Source: Tatumella morbirosei (GTDB taxonomy: Bacteria; Pseudomonadota; Gammaproteobacteria; Enterobacterales; Enterobacteriaceae). Taken from it: a stretch of DNA of 64,000 bases. The position numbers were made by a program, and so were the translations under genes. The notes beneath the pieces were generated by a model. That model was not told where the DNA came from. It ran no database searches and saw only the letters and a program-made list of their open reading frames with translations. The stretch covers positions 185,268 to 249,267 of the forward strand of contig NZ_JPKR02000001.1 of NCBI RefSeq assembly GCF_000757425.2, written 5' to 3'. This document shows, one piece after another, positions 24,820 through 34,031 of this stretch; position 1 is the first letter of the stretch, and each line of letters begins with the position of its first letter.

Positions 24820-25712
24820 TAATTCCGCCCTCCGGATTTAGGATCAAGCAGATCCTGAATCCCGTCGCCAAACAGATTGAAGCCGATGGCGGTAATCAGA
24901 ATCGCGGCGCCCGGGAAGGTACAATACCACCATTGATCAAGCACATAATTACGGCCTACGGCCACCATCGCCCCCCATTCCGCCGTGGGTTGCTGGGCCC
25001 CCAGACCAATAAATCCTAATGTCGCGGCCATCAGAATGGCGCTGCCGATATCCAGCGAGGCCTGAACCACCAACGGGGGCAGAGCATTGCGTAGAATATG
25101 CCAGCTGATCAGGTGCCAGCGGGAAGCGCCAAAGGTTTTCGCTGCTTCGACGAAGGTATGCTGCCTGACAATCAGAGTCTGACCTCGCGCCAGCCGGACA
25201 TAAAACGGAATCCGGACAATCGCGATTGCCAGCATGGCATTAAACAGGCTTGGACCCAGGGCTGCCGCCAGCGCCATCGTCAGTACCAGCGACGGAATGG
25301 ATAACATGATATCCATCAGCCGCATAATCAGTGCATCGCCGCGCCCTCCCAGTACGCCGGACAAACAGCCAAGCAGTGACCCGCTTATCCCGGCAATCAA
25401 TACCACGGCCAGCCCGGCGGCCACGGACTGCTGCGCGCCGGCAATCACCCGGCTAAACAGATCACGTCCCACTTCATCGGTGCCGAACCAGTGTGCACTG
25501 CCGGGCGGCTGTAAACGGGCCGCCAGGTTAATGGCATCGGGATCCTGAGGAACGATCCACGGCCCAAAGATCATCAGTAACAACATGATGGCAATAATCG
25601 CGCCGCCGACCAGGGTCAGCGGACTTCTGCTGATAAGCCAGAATCGTCGTCTCCAGACACCATTACGCCGGCACGGGCTTTTGATGGCGACTGACGGGCC
25701 GGATACGGTCAT
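24819..25712 (-). CDS. ddpC: D-dipeptide ABC transporter permease DdpC
   Basis: 297 residues with an N-terminal cytoplasmic stretch, about six membrane helices and the permease coupling loop (EAAKTFGASRWHLISWHIL). HWFGTDEVGRDLFSRVI near residue 75 is a hallmark of DppC/OppC permeases. It overlaps ddpB by four bases. Confidence 0.9.
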   Translation of the reverse strand: MTVSGPSVAIKSPCRRNGVWRRRFWLISRSPLTLVGGAIIAIMLLLMIFGPWIVPQDPDAINLAARLQPPGSAHWFGTDEVGRDLFSRVIAGAQQSVAAGLAVVLIAGISGSLLGCLSGVLGGRGDALIMRLMDIMLSIPSLVLTMALAAALGPSLFNAMLAIAIVRIPFYVRLARGQTLIVRQHTFVEAAKTFGASRWHLISWHILRNALPPLVVQASLDIGSAILMAATLGFIGLGAQQPTAEWGAMVAVGRNYVLDQWWYCTFPGAAILITAIGFNLFGDGIQDLLDPKSGGRN

Positions 25713-26734
25713 TTCTCTGCTCCCCGACCCATACGCGGGTCAATCCATAGATACAACAGGTCGACCAGCAGGTTGACCAGCACATAAGCAAACGAGACGA
25801 CAATCGCAAAGCCCATCACCGCCGGAAAATCCAGCGCCTGAATAGAACTGACGACATAAGCCCCCATCCCGGGCCAGGCGAACACGGTTTCGGTCAGTAC
25901 CGCACCGTACAGCAAATCCCCCAGCGCCAGTCCCAGCACGGTCACCGAAGGGATCAAAGCATTAGGTAAGGCATAACGCACCACCACGCTAAACTGGCTC
26001 AGGCCACTGGCCCGTGCTGTACGGATATAGTCTTCACTCAGTTGTTCGAGCATGGCGGAACGGATCTGCCGCGCGACGATACCGAGATGCACAAAAGCCA
26101 GAGTCGTGGCCGGTAAAATCAAATGTTGCAGCGCATTGACGAACACGTCCATATCGCCGCTAATCAGTGAATCAATCAGGTAAAAACCGGTGACCCGGTG
26201 CGGTGGATCTAACCAGTCATCCAACCGCCCCCCTCCGGGCAGCAGATTCAGTTTGCCGTAGAACAACACAATCACTCCCAGTCCCAGCCAGAAGGCGGGG
26301 GTGGAAATGCCGGTCAGGGCGAGCAACCGCACCAGATGGTCCAGCCAGCGATTTTTATACACGGCAGACAGCACTCCTAACGGAATACCCACCAGCAGGG
26401 CGATGAACAATGCACAACAGGCCAGTTCCAGCGTGGCCGGAAAATAGGTTTTTAGATCTTCCAGCACCGGTCGTCCGGTACGGATTGAGGTGCCGAGATC
26501 ACCGTGCAGCAGTTGCTCCACGTATCTGAGAAACTGTTGCCAGAGCGGCAGGTTCAGCCCCAGCTGTTCACGGATATGCTGAACAATTTCGTCACTGGCG
26601 CGATCTCCTGCCAGCAGACGGGCCGGGTCGCCGGGAATAAGATGCGAGATAATAAAGGTAATCACGCACACCCCGGCGACAACCAGCAGTAACCCCCAGC
26701 TCCGTTGTCTGATTAAACTCCAGAAATTCATCAT
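25709..26734 (-). CDS. ddpB: D-dipeptide ABC transporter permease DdpB
   Basis: 341 residues with six membrane helices, the N-terminal LLVVAGVCVITFIISHLIPGD and the coupling loop DYIRTARASGLSQF of DppB-type permeases. It lies 61 bases after ddpA and forms the channel with DdpC. Confidence 0.9.
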   Translation of the reverse strand: MMNFWSLIRQRSWGLLLVVAGVCVITFIISHLIPGDPARLLAGDRASDEIVQHIREQLGLNLPLWQQFLRYVEQLLHGDLGTSIRTGRPVLEDLKTYFPATLELACCALFIALLVGIPLGVLSAVYKNRWLDHLVRLLALTGISTPAFWLGLGVIVLFYGKLNLLPGGGRLDDWLDPPHRVTGFYLIDSLISGDMDVFVNALQHLILPATTLAFVHLGIVARQIRSAMLEQLSEDYIRTARASGLSQFSVVVRYALPNALIPSVTVLGLALGDLLYGAVLTETVFAWPGMGAYVVSSIQALDFPAVMGFAIVVSFAYVLVNLLVDLLYLWIDPRMGRGAEK

Positions 26735-26795
26735 TGCTTCCTTAGCGGGGCCGAAGCCGGCCCCGAACCATCAGGACGAATTGCTTAAGATTTTT

Positions 26796-28358
26796 TTATT
26801 TGCTCATCTCTGCAATATTAAAAATTTGTTCCAGCATCGGGTTGAATACGTAGCCTTTTACCGATTTGTTCATACCGACCTGATAGTTTTTCTGGAACAG
26901 GTAAACGTAGGCCGCATCAGCAATCACCGTTTTTTCCGCCTGCTGATATAACGCGGTACGTTTTGCCTGGTCAGAGGTTGCCACTGCCTGTTTTAGCAGC
27001 GCATCCACCTGTGGATTGGAATAAAACGAACGGTTGCCAGGCAGGCCCTTTTTATCGGATTCGAACCAGTAGTTCATAAACATATAGGGGTCAGCAAAGT
27101 CCGGGCTCCAGTTACCAATGGCGATATCGTAGTCACCTTTACCAATACGATCGCGCATGGTGGCATTGGCCAGTTTTTCCAGCTTCACGTCGATACCCAG
27201 TTTTTTCAGGTTTGCCTGCATGGATAAAGCGATAGGCTCCCAGTTCGGATCATTGTCGGAATAAAGGAATGACAGGCTGGCCGGTTTATCGGAGACTTTG
27301 GCCATCTCTGCTTTGGCCTTAGTCAGATCCAGAGAGTACTGCATCGCACTGGCATCATAACCCCACATCCCTTCCGGGATAGGGCCCCGCATCTGTTTGC
27401 CATTGCCACCGAGAATACCGGAAACCATGCCCTGATAGTCGGTAGCCCAGGAGATGGCGCGGCGTAAATCCGGCTGGTTTAACGGGGCTTTGCTGTTATT
27501 GAGATAGAGATAGGTCACCCGCAAGGCAGGATAGTCATACACCGCCACCTCATTTTGCTTCTTCAGTGCGGCAAACTGATCCACCGGCAATGAGTCGGCA
27601 ACATCAATATCGCCTTTCTCCAGTTGCAGACGACGGGCGGCGCTTTCACTGATGATTTTCACTGCAACCCGTTTAAAGGCAGGTTTCGGTCCGGCAAAAT
27701 GTGGGTTAGGGACTAATACCAACTGCTGACCTTTCTGCCAGCGTTGCAGCATATAGGCTCCGGAACCGGCGGTATGTTCTGCCAGGTAGCCACGGGCATC
27801 ATCGGCGGCATTAGCTTTCAGGACCGCCGGGTTAATGACTGAAGCACCGTCGTTGGCCAGGGTGAACAGGAAGGGGGCAAATGGGGCAGGCAGAGTAAAC
27901 TGCACCGTCTGCGGATCCAGGGCTTCCACTTTCAGCCCGTCAGGGAAGGCTTCCGAAGGACCTTGTTTTAGTCGCATCAGGCGATCAAAGGACAGTTTAA
28001 CGGCTTCGGCGGTCACCGGGGTCCCGTCATCAAACTCTTCCCCTTTACGTAAAGTAAAGGTCCAGACCTTACCATCTGCTGAACTCTTCCAGCTTTGTGC
28101 CAGGTCACCTTCGACATCGGTCGCTCCTTTGCCATTTTCGGTTTTATATTTTACCAGCCGCTGATAGGCCGGGTAGGTGACGGTCCAGTCGTTGTTATCA
28201 ATAGTGACTGCCGGGTCGAGCGTCTGAGGATCGGCGGCTTTACCGATCACCAACATATTTTTTGGCACTGCGGCCAGAACCGGCGCAGTCGCTGAGGTGA
28301 TGATAGCGGCGATAAGCAGAGGCAATACGCCCCCGGTAGCGGTGAACTTAATTTTCAT
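26796..28358 (-). CDS. ddpA: D-dipeptide-binding periplasmic protein DdpA
   Basis: 520 residues with a signal peptide (cleavage after PVLA, about residue 29) and a binding-protein family 5 body: NMLVIGKAADPQTLDPAV at the mature N-terminus and a central IISESAARRLQLEKGDIDVA. Such proteins carry di- and oligopeptides to the ABC permease. The four-base overlap with the dipeptidase gene upstream ties its ligand to D-Ala-D-Ala. Confidence 0.9.
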   Translation of the reverse strand: MKIKFTATGGVLPLLIAAIITSATAPVLAAVPKNMLVIGKAADPQTLDPAVTIDNNDWTVTYPAYQRLVKYKTENGKGATDVEGDLAQSWKSSADGKVWTFTLRKGEEFDDGTPVTAEAVKLSFDRLMRLKQGPSEAFPDGLKVEALDPQTVQFTLPAPFAPFLFTLANDGASVINPAVLKANAADDARGYLAEHTAGSGAYMLQRWQKGQQLVLVPNPHFAGPKPAFKRVAVKIISESAARRLQLEKGDIDVADSLPVDQFAALKKQNEVAVYDYPALRVTYLYLNNSKAPLNQPDLRRAISWATDYQGMVSGILGGNGKQMRGPIPEGMWGYDASAMQYSLDLTKAKAEMAKVSDKPASLSFLYSDNDPNWEPIALSMQANLKKLGIDVKLEKLANATMRDRIGKGDYDIAIGNWSPDFADPYMFMNYWFESDKKGLPGNRSFYSNPQVDALLKQAVATSDQAKRTALYQQAEKTVIADAAYVYLFQKNYQVGMNKSVKGYVFNPMLEQIFNIAEMSK

Positions 28359-28939
28359 GGAAATACTCCGTCAGTCTGTGCCGGGCTAATACAAGGGAAA
28401 ACATCATCGATAAGCGGATAGGCCGCCGCTCCCGGTAATTCGAAATGCCACCATTCAGTGGCTATTCCGGTAAATCCCCCGCCGAACATGATGGCGTTGA
28501 GCAGCAGGCGATTACGCTGGAATCTCTGGCTGAGTGCCGGATGGTAAGGGTGAGACAGTTCATTCATTTCGTCGAAGCCGGTTCCCATATCGAGAATCTG
28601 CCCGCTGTCATCCACCAGGGTGACATCGATGGCCGTGCCACGGCTGTGATTTGAACCCTGTGATAGTGGTACCACATAGTCCTGATTCGGGCAGGCATCC
28701 CACAGCAGTTGCTGGGCCTGTTGTGGCCGGTAGGCATCCAGTACCAGAATTCTGAAGCCTGACAGCTCAGCGATATTGATGCTGCGGGACAGCGCTGCGG
28801 CAGCTTCAGGATGCAGCAGACACTGCGAAGTACTGTAAATCGGCTGATGGGTAATATTATCGGCGGTGGCATATTTCATATCGATCAGCAGTTGCGGAAA
28901 TTTCTCTGCAATATCGACAAGTTGTGTTTCCTGAGTCAT
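28355..28939 (-). CDS. ddpX: D-alanyl-D-alanine dipeptidase DdpX
   Basis: 194 residues, nearly collinear with E. coli DdpX and VanX-type zinc peptidases. Active-site features: SNHSRGTAIDVTL (zinc His and Asp; Ser-x-His-x-x-Gly-x-Ala-x-Asp), EWWHFEL (catalytic Glu and third zinc ligand His), and YRPQQAQ with the catalytic Arg. It has no signal peptide, so it hydrolyses D-Ala-D-Ala in the cytoplasm after uptake by DdpABCDF, providing D-alanine as nutrient from peptidoglycan turnover. First gene of the operon, 18 bases after the regulator gene. Confidence 0.94.
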   Translation of the reverse strand: MTQETQLVDIAEKFPQLLIDMKYATADNITHQPIYSTSQCLLHPEAAAALSRSINIAELSGFRILVLDAYRPQQAQQLLWDACPNQDYVVPLSQGSNHSRGTAIDVTLVDDSGQILDMGTGFDEMNELSHPYHPALSQRFQRNRLLLNAIMFGGGFTGIATEWWHFELPGAAAYPLIDDVFPCISPAQTDGVFP

Positions 28940-28957
28940 CTAAAAGTCCCTGAGAGG

Positions 28958-29824
28958 TTAGCGTTCGAACTGACCAAATTCCTGTTGTAGACGGCGGTTG
29001 CGGGCAAGCCGGTCTGAAATACCCGGCCCGATTTGTCCGACCACTGCCGACAGCAGAAGATTAAACAGGCAGCTTATGGGGGCCAGAGAGTCCCAGAAGT
29101 TGCCGGTATCGGTTTTTACCTGCAGAAGATCGACGCTGTAATCCCGCGCCCACGGGCACCAGATATCGGTAACCAGCGCGGTCGGAACACCAGACCTTGA
29201 AGCGACCTCACAAAACTGGCGGGCGGCCGCAGAATAAGCGCGGGTGTCGGTCAGAATCACATACGGATTTTTATATTCAGAATTCAGCGATTCCAGCCAG
29301 CTACCGGAACTGCCATCGGCATAACTGACGCGGGGTCGCAGGTATTCCAGGTGGCTGAAGAAGGTATGGGCAAGACCCCGGGTGGACTGCACCCCTAACA
29401 CGATGACTGCATCGGCAGTGGCGATCTGCTGGCTGACGCGGCTAAAGATTTCAGACTGCGCCAGCTGATAAACATATTTAATCGCATCCAACTCCATTTG
29501 TAATGACTGGCTGGCGCGGTCCGGCAATGACTTCTGTTGTTCCCAGGAGTCCAGCCTGTCGATCACTCCCCAGGGTTTGTAGGAGGTTTGCGGAACTTCA
29601 CGCAGAATGTTTTTTACATCCTCCAGGTTTCTGAATCCCAGTTTTCTCAGATACCGCCCAACGGTGATGCCACTGGTGCCGGTGGCACGGGCGATACTAT
29701 CGGCCGTTTCATACGGGATCTGTTCGCGATTGCTGAGCAGCCAGGCACTGATCCGCTTATCGCTCGGCGTCTGATGGCTGAAAGCCTCTTCGATCGTTTT
29801 GAAAAATCCGGAGCTGGTGTTCAT
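28958..29824 (-). CDS. RpiR/MurR-family regulator (HTH + SIS), probable ddp regulator
   Basis: 288 residues: an N-terminal RpiR helix-turn-helix (about 20-85; ETADSIARATGTSGITVGRY) and a C-terminal SIS sugar-phosphate-sensing domain (about 130-260). Transcribed just ahead of ddpX on the same strand with an 18-base gap, it is probably co-transcribed and controls the D-dipeptide operon. RpiR regulators often sense peptidoglycan-derived amino-sugar phosphates, which fits the cargo. E. coli ddp lacks such an adjacent regulator. The 286-base gap upstream to the SDR gene shows nothing further. Confidence 0.8.
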   Translation of the reverse strand: MNTSSGFFKTIEEAFSHQTPSDKRISAWLLSNREQIPYETADSIARATGTSGITVGRYLRKLGFRNLEDVKNILREVPQTSYKPWGVIDRLDSWEQQKSLPDRASQSLQMELDAIKYVYQLAQSEIFSRVSQQIATADAVIVLGVQSTRGLAHTFFSHLEYLRPRVSYADGSSGSWLESLNSEYKNPYVILTDTRAYSAAARQFCEVASRSGVPTALVTDIWCPWARDYSVDLLQVKTDTGNFWDSLAPISCLFNLLLSAVVGQIGPGISDRLARNRRLQQEFGQFER

Positions 29825-30110
29825 TACAGACCCAATGTTAGTTAGCTGTCATTCGGTGGCACTCTGTCACTCCGCTAACAAAGCAGGATATATGCCAGTT
29901 TTAAAAAAAGAGCTAAAATTATTTAAAATCATAGGGATGAGTTTTTGCTGTCGGATGAAAACAGAGAGGCTGGTCAGGAGAAAGAGCATGCTTCGGTGCA
30001 ACTGAATCAACGTAGTGCAGCGGAAATGGATAAAAACGGACAGCAAGGGGATAAAAGTGACGGGATAACCGCCCAGTCACCAGGACAGGGCGGGCAGGTA
30101 TCAGACGATG

Positions 30111-30905
30111 TCAGAGAATATCATCCACCACACCACCATCCACCCGTAACGCGGCACCGGAGGTGGCCGATGCCTGCAAAGAACAGATATAGATCACCAT
30201 GCTGGCGACTTCATCGACGCTTGCCGGACGTTGAATTACCGAGGAAGGGCGGTTAGCCATGACAAATTCTTTGCCAAACTCTTCGATAGTTTTACCGGTA
30301 CGCCGGGCTTCTTCCGCCAGCATGTCGTGAAAACCTTCAGACAATGTCGGTCCGGGCAGGACGCTGTTCACCGTGACACCGCTGCCGGCCACCCGTTTCG
30401 CCAGACCGCGGGACAGAGCCAGTTGCGCCGTTTTACTGACCCCATAATGGATCATGTCAGCAGGGATATTACGTGCGGATTCAGATGAGATAAATACCAC
30501 CCGGCCCCACTGATTCGCGGTCATTGCCGGCAAATAATGGCGGGACAGACGCACCCCGGACATCACGTTGGTCTGCCAGTAACTCTCCCACAGTGCATCA
30601 TCGGTCTCAAAAAAATCCTGAGGACCGTAGATCCCGGCATTATTCACCAGAATATCGGTGTGTGGCAGTGCTGCCGTCAGTTGCTCCACACCTTCGGGCT
30701 GGCTTAAGTCTGCCGCAATACCCCGCAGTTTTGCTGACGGCAGGCGGGACCGAAGGTCGGCAATGGCCTGTTGCACCCGCTGTTCGCTGCGGCTATTAAT
30801 CACCACTTCGGCGCCACTTTCGGCCAGCCCCCGGGCGATGGCGAAACCAATACCGCCGGTGGAGGCGGTGACCAGAGCAGTTTTTCCAGAAAGATCAATG
30901 TTCAT
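30111..30905 (-). CDS. Short-chain dehydrogenase/reductase
   Basis: 264 residues from ATG 30905, chosen because AGAGGA precedes it at good spacing; the frame extends to 30977 without signal. Rossmann motif TASTGGIGFAIARGL, VNNAGIYG, catalytic Ser and YGVSK (Tyr-x-x-x-Lys), and a C-terminal DGGVVDDIL end. A cytoplasmic NAD(P)-dependent oxidoreductase of the FabG-like class; substrate unknown. No operon partner is evident. Confidence 0.85.
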   Translation of the reverse strand: MNIDLSGKTALVTASTGGIGFAIARGLAESGAEVVINSRSEQRVQQAIADLRSRLPSAKLRGIAADLSQPEGVEQLTAALPHTDILVNNAGIYGPQDFFETDDALWESYWQTNVMSGVRLSRHYLPAMTANQWGRVVFISSESARNIPADMIHYGVSKTAQLALSRGLAKRVAGSGVTVNSVLPGPTLSEGFHDMLAEEARRTGKTIEEFGKEFVMANRPSSVIQRPASVDEVASMVIYICSLQASATSGAALRVDGGVVDDIL

Positions 30906-31013
30906 TAGCTGTTCCTCTGAGTATTGATGGCATCGGGAACCTTCATCCTGGCAGGATGCAGTAAAATGACTTAACAAAAAGCAGCACTGAGCGGTAAAAA
31001 AAGCGGCAGTGCG

Positions 31014-32153
31014 TTAGCCTTTTTGCAGAGTAAATAGCGTGATTTCTGAGGGATGTCCGAGCCGCAAGGCAAAGCCATTCCACAGTCCGGTGCCGTTACT
31101 GACATACAGCAGCATGCGGCCCAACCGGTATTCGCCGGAATAAAATCCATGATTGGCTCGCTTCACCAGTAAATCCAGCCCCGGCACCATTCCGCCATGG
31201 GTATGCCCCGACAGTTGTAGATCTACCCCGGCCTCCGCATTCTGTCTGGCATTGACTGGCCGGTGATCCATCAGAATCACTGTATCCTCTGCCGTAACTC
31301 CCTGCAGTGCTTCATCTAATGAGGGGCCTGGCTTTGAAAAACGCAGAGCCGCTTCATCGGTGACACCTGCCACCACAATACTGTCACTGCCGCGGAAGAT
31401 TCGTACCGACTGGTTTTGCAGTTCCTGCATACCCAGCGATGCGACCTCTTTCATCCATCCGTCAAAGTCGACGTAATATTCGTGATTGCCGGGAATGGCG
31501 AGAACGCCATCTTTAGCCCTTAACGCTTTCAGCGGGGCGACGTCCTGACGGCGGTTTTCTACGGTACCGTCGGCAATGTCTCCTGTCATGGTAATTAAAT
31601 CGGCGTTCAGGGCATTAGTCCGCTGCACCACCTGTGTCATCCACTGGCTACGCAACAGGGAACTGGCGTGCAGGTCTGTCAGTTGAACCAGACGATAGCC
31701 TTCAAAGGCTGCCGGCAGGTGGGCGATTTTCACGGTCACCTGTTTTACTGCCGGGACCTTTACCGCCTGCCAGGCGGCATAACCGGCCACCACCAGTGAA
31801 ATCAGCAACAACACACCGTTGATTTGTTGGGTGCGTAACAGCGGGTGTCCTGCCAGCCATGCAACCAGACTGCACAATGCCTGAATCGCCAGCAGCAGAG
31901 TAAACAGAATTTCTGCGCCAAACAGTGCATTGATGGCCACCATCACCGGTTGTGGAAATTCCGGCGAAAACATATTGCCGAACAGCCGACGGTAGATCAG
32001 ATGGCATTCCGCAATCAGCAGGACAAAAACAAAAATTAAAACTCTGAGGGTGGCAGGAAGTGGTAGATGTAAGATAAAACGCCAGCCAATCACCAGCGCC
32101 ATTATCGGGGTAACGAATGAAAGCACGGCTACTCCTGTAAAAATGCCTGACAT
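31014..32153 (-). CDS. Membrane-anchored metallophosphoesterase (YkuE/YaeI-like)
   Basis: 379 residues: four or five hydrophobic helices in the first 140 residues, then a calcineurin-like phosphoesterase domain with all metal motifs: QLTDLHAS, MTGDIADG, GNHEYY and SGHTHGG. Likely a periplasm- or cytoplasm-facing phosphatase acting near the membrane, possibly on a lipid-linked phosphate; the substrate is not known. It is single, with no clear operon. Confidence 0.86.
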   Translation of the reverse strand: MSGIFTGVAVLSFVTPIMALVIGWRFILHLPLPATLRVLIFVFVLLIAECHLIYRRLFGNMFSPEFPQPVMVAINALFGAEILFTLLLAIQALCSLVAWLAGHPLLRTQQINGVLLLISLVVAGYAAWQAVKVPAVKQVTVKIAHLPAAFEGYRLVQLTDLHASSLLRSQWMTQVVQRTNALNADLITMTGDIADGTVENRRQDVAPLKALRAKDGVLAIPGNHEYYVDFDGWMKEVASLGMQELQNQSVRIFRGSDSIVVAGVTDEAALRFSKPGPSLDEALQGVTAEDTVILMDHRPVNARQNAEAGVDLQLSGHTHGGMVPGLDLLVKRANHGFYSGEYRLGRMLLYVSNGTGLWNGFALRLGHPSEITLFTLQKG

Positions 32154-32442
32154 CTATTCATAGTAGCATGCCCTTCCATAACAGGGACAAATCCGCAGAC
32201 CCTGATCCCCCAATCGGTTAACTCATGTTGCCGGTTCCCTGCTGGCGTTTCCGCTAAGCCACTGTCTGTTTTCAGGGCTCTGCCGGGTGATTTTTAAACA
32301 TAATTTGATCCCGGCAGGGATTGGCGAACGACAGATAAGTTACAATCCTGTGAAATTCCTGCGAAATAGCAGCAGTTTATACCTATTTTTCTTCACAGGG
32401 CCTGCCGACAGGCTGAGTCCGGCAACAGCGAGAATATCAGTA

Positions 32443-33156
32443 ATGAATAAAGTGACAGGAATACAGCGATTGTGTATTGCCCTGATGGCGGGGTTAGGTT
32501 GTCTGACCCTGATGCCACTTGCCTATGGCGCGTCTGAGGACGCTGCCGCACAGTTATGGGAATACCGGGACAACAACCCCGGGCAGCTAAAAGTTGCAGT
32601 GGAACAACAACAATTATTAACCGGAGAAACGGTGTCGCCGGTGGTGGGGCCGGCAGATGCCCCTGTGACTTTGGTAGTGTTTTTTGACTATCAGTGTATG
32701 TATTGTGGCCGGTTGCAAAATGAAATCAGCGAAGTGACCCGTAATAATCCTCAACTTCGGGTGGTGTTTAAGGACTGGCCGATTTTTGCCAGTCGCTGGC
32801 CTGCCTCGTTGGCTGCCGCCAAAACCGGGTTGCAAATCTGGCGGCAGAAAGGGAACGATGCCTACATACAGTATCACCAGGCAGTGTTTTCCTCCGGGAA
32901 AACCGAGGGTACTCTGACAGACAATGATATCCGTGTGGCCGCACAAGCCACAGGATTTGCCGGGCAAATAGCACCGGTTGTGGATAAGGAACTGGAGTCA
33001 GTGAACAGCCTCGCATTGAAGCTGGGATTTGGCGGCACCCCGGCGATGGTCGTGATGCCTTCCGGCGGTAATGCGAAAGCAGACCAGGTCACAGTGATCC
33101 CCGGATTTGTCCCTGCAGATATTATTCGGGCAGCGATTAAAAAAGCGCAGGAATAA
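32443..33156 (+). CDS. DsbA-family thioredoxin-fold periplasmic protein
   Basis: 237 residues from ATG 32443, the start that gives a proper signal peptide (cleavage after LAYGA, about residue 30); the frame continues upstream to 32287 but without one. Thioredoxin active site Cys85-Met-Tyr-Cys88 (FFDYQCMYCGR) and a cis-proline loop GGTPAMVV. Similar to ScsC/BdbD-type thiol oxidoreductases. It probably oxidises or isomerises disulfides in periplasmic proteins; a DsbB-like partner is not nearby. Confidence 0.85.
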   Translation: MNKVTGIQRLCIALMAGLGCLTLMPLAYGASEDAAAQLWEYRDNNPGQLKVAVEQQQLLTGETVSPVVGPADAPVTLVVFFDYQCMYCGRLQNEISEVTRNNPQLRVVFKDWPIFASRWPASLAAAKTGLQIWRQKGNDAYIQYHQAVFSSGKTEGTLTDNDIRVAAQATGFAGQIAPVVDKELESVNSLALKLGFGGTPAMVVMPSGGNAKADQVTVIPGFVPADIIRAAIKKAQE

Positions 33157-33184
33157 GGCGGGACAGGATAATAATCTGCTGGCT

Positions 33185-33210
33185 GTCGGGTAAATATGAG
33201 TTTACCCGAC
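33185..33210 (+). terminator. Hairpin after the DsbA-like gene
   Basis: GTCGGGTAAA (33185-33194) and TTTACCCGAC (33201-33210) make a 10-bp stem with a six-base loop, 28 bases after the stop. A T-rich stretch follows after GGCGATA. Likely the transcript end. Confidence 0.55.
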
Positions 33211-34031
33211 GGCGATATTATTTTCTTATTTCATTTAACTGATTATTGTTTCTGAAATTCTGAATGAACCGGTATAGACTGATTATCAGAATTTATTTTT
33301 TCATTTAATGCGATATTCATCTTTACGTTTTATTTTTACTTTATCGCTACATCTTTATCGATTTTGTTTTACTTGATGACGGCTTGCTGATTATTTTTTC
33401 AGGTTTTGGGTGTGCGCCGGTAATAAGTGGTGCGGACAACCGGGGGATAACTATCACCGGTAAAATGATAAGAGTAAATGTAGCGAAAAGTGAATGTGGT
33501 TACAAATGAACTCCACGAAACTCGTCAGGATACGCTAATACCTGTCATTTTTAGGTGAATCCTGTTTAAGGGAGCCTCCGGCCATCCGGGTTATTTTTTT
33601 TCGATAAATCCCCTGAATATCCCCACACCCGACACCTGCTGTATTATTCACCCGCAATATCTGGCTATTAACATAATTCTTAGTTGTTCATATTTATTAT
33701 CAAAAGCTTGATGTTTTATGTGAGACATCGGCCAGCCAACTCATGTAGGTTATTTTATTTCTGCCATCAGGTAAGCGGTAAATTCAGCTTGCCCGTAAAT
33801 AATAACACCCGCTTATTATCATGCCTGAACGCAGGATTATCACGATAAAGCTTATTCCTGGCGGTCTTTTCGGACATATCCGGCCGTTTCAGAGACCGTC
33901 TGTGAATGGTTTCTTTTTGCAACGATGCTTCACGAAATCTTTACAACAGGCGTCAAATTTACCTTTTTCTGATGGCATATCATGAAAAAAATCAGGTCAT
34001 TTTCCTTTCCCTGTCCATGTTGAGATAAATT
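33211..34031. other. Long AT-rich gap before the RND pump operon
   Basis: About 820 bases with no convincing gene on either strand. It must hold the pump promoter, but I could not fix -35/-10 elements or an operator. No TetR-type regulator gene is adjacent, unlike many AcrAB-type loci. Confidence 0.6.

Noticed and set aside
29945..30256. 103-codon plus-strand frame before the SDR gene
   Set aside because: Half of it is antisense to the SDR gene; no ribosome site and a low-complexity composition.
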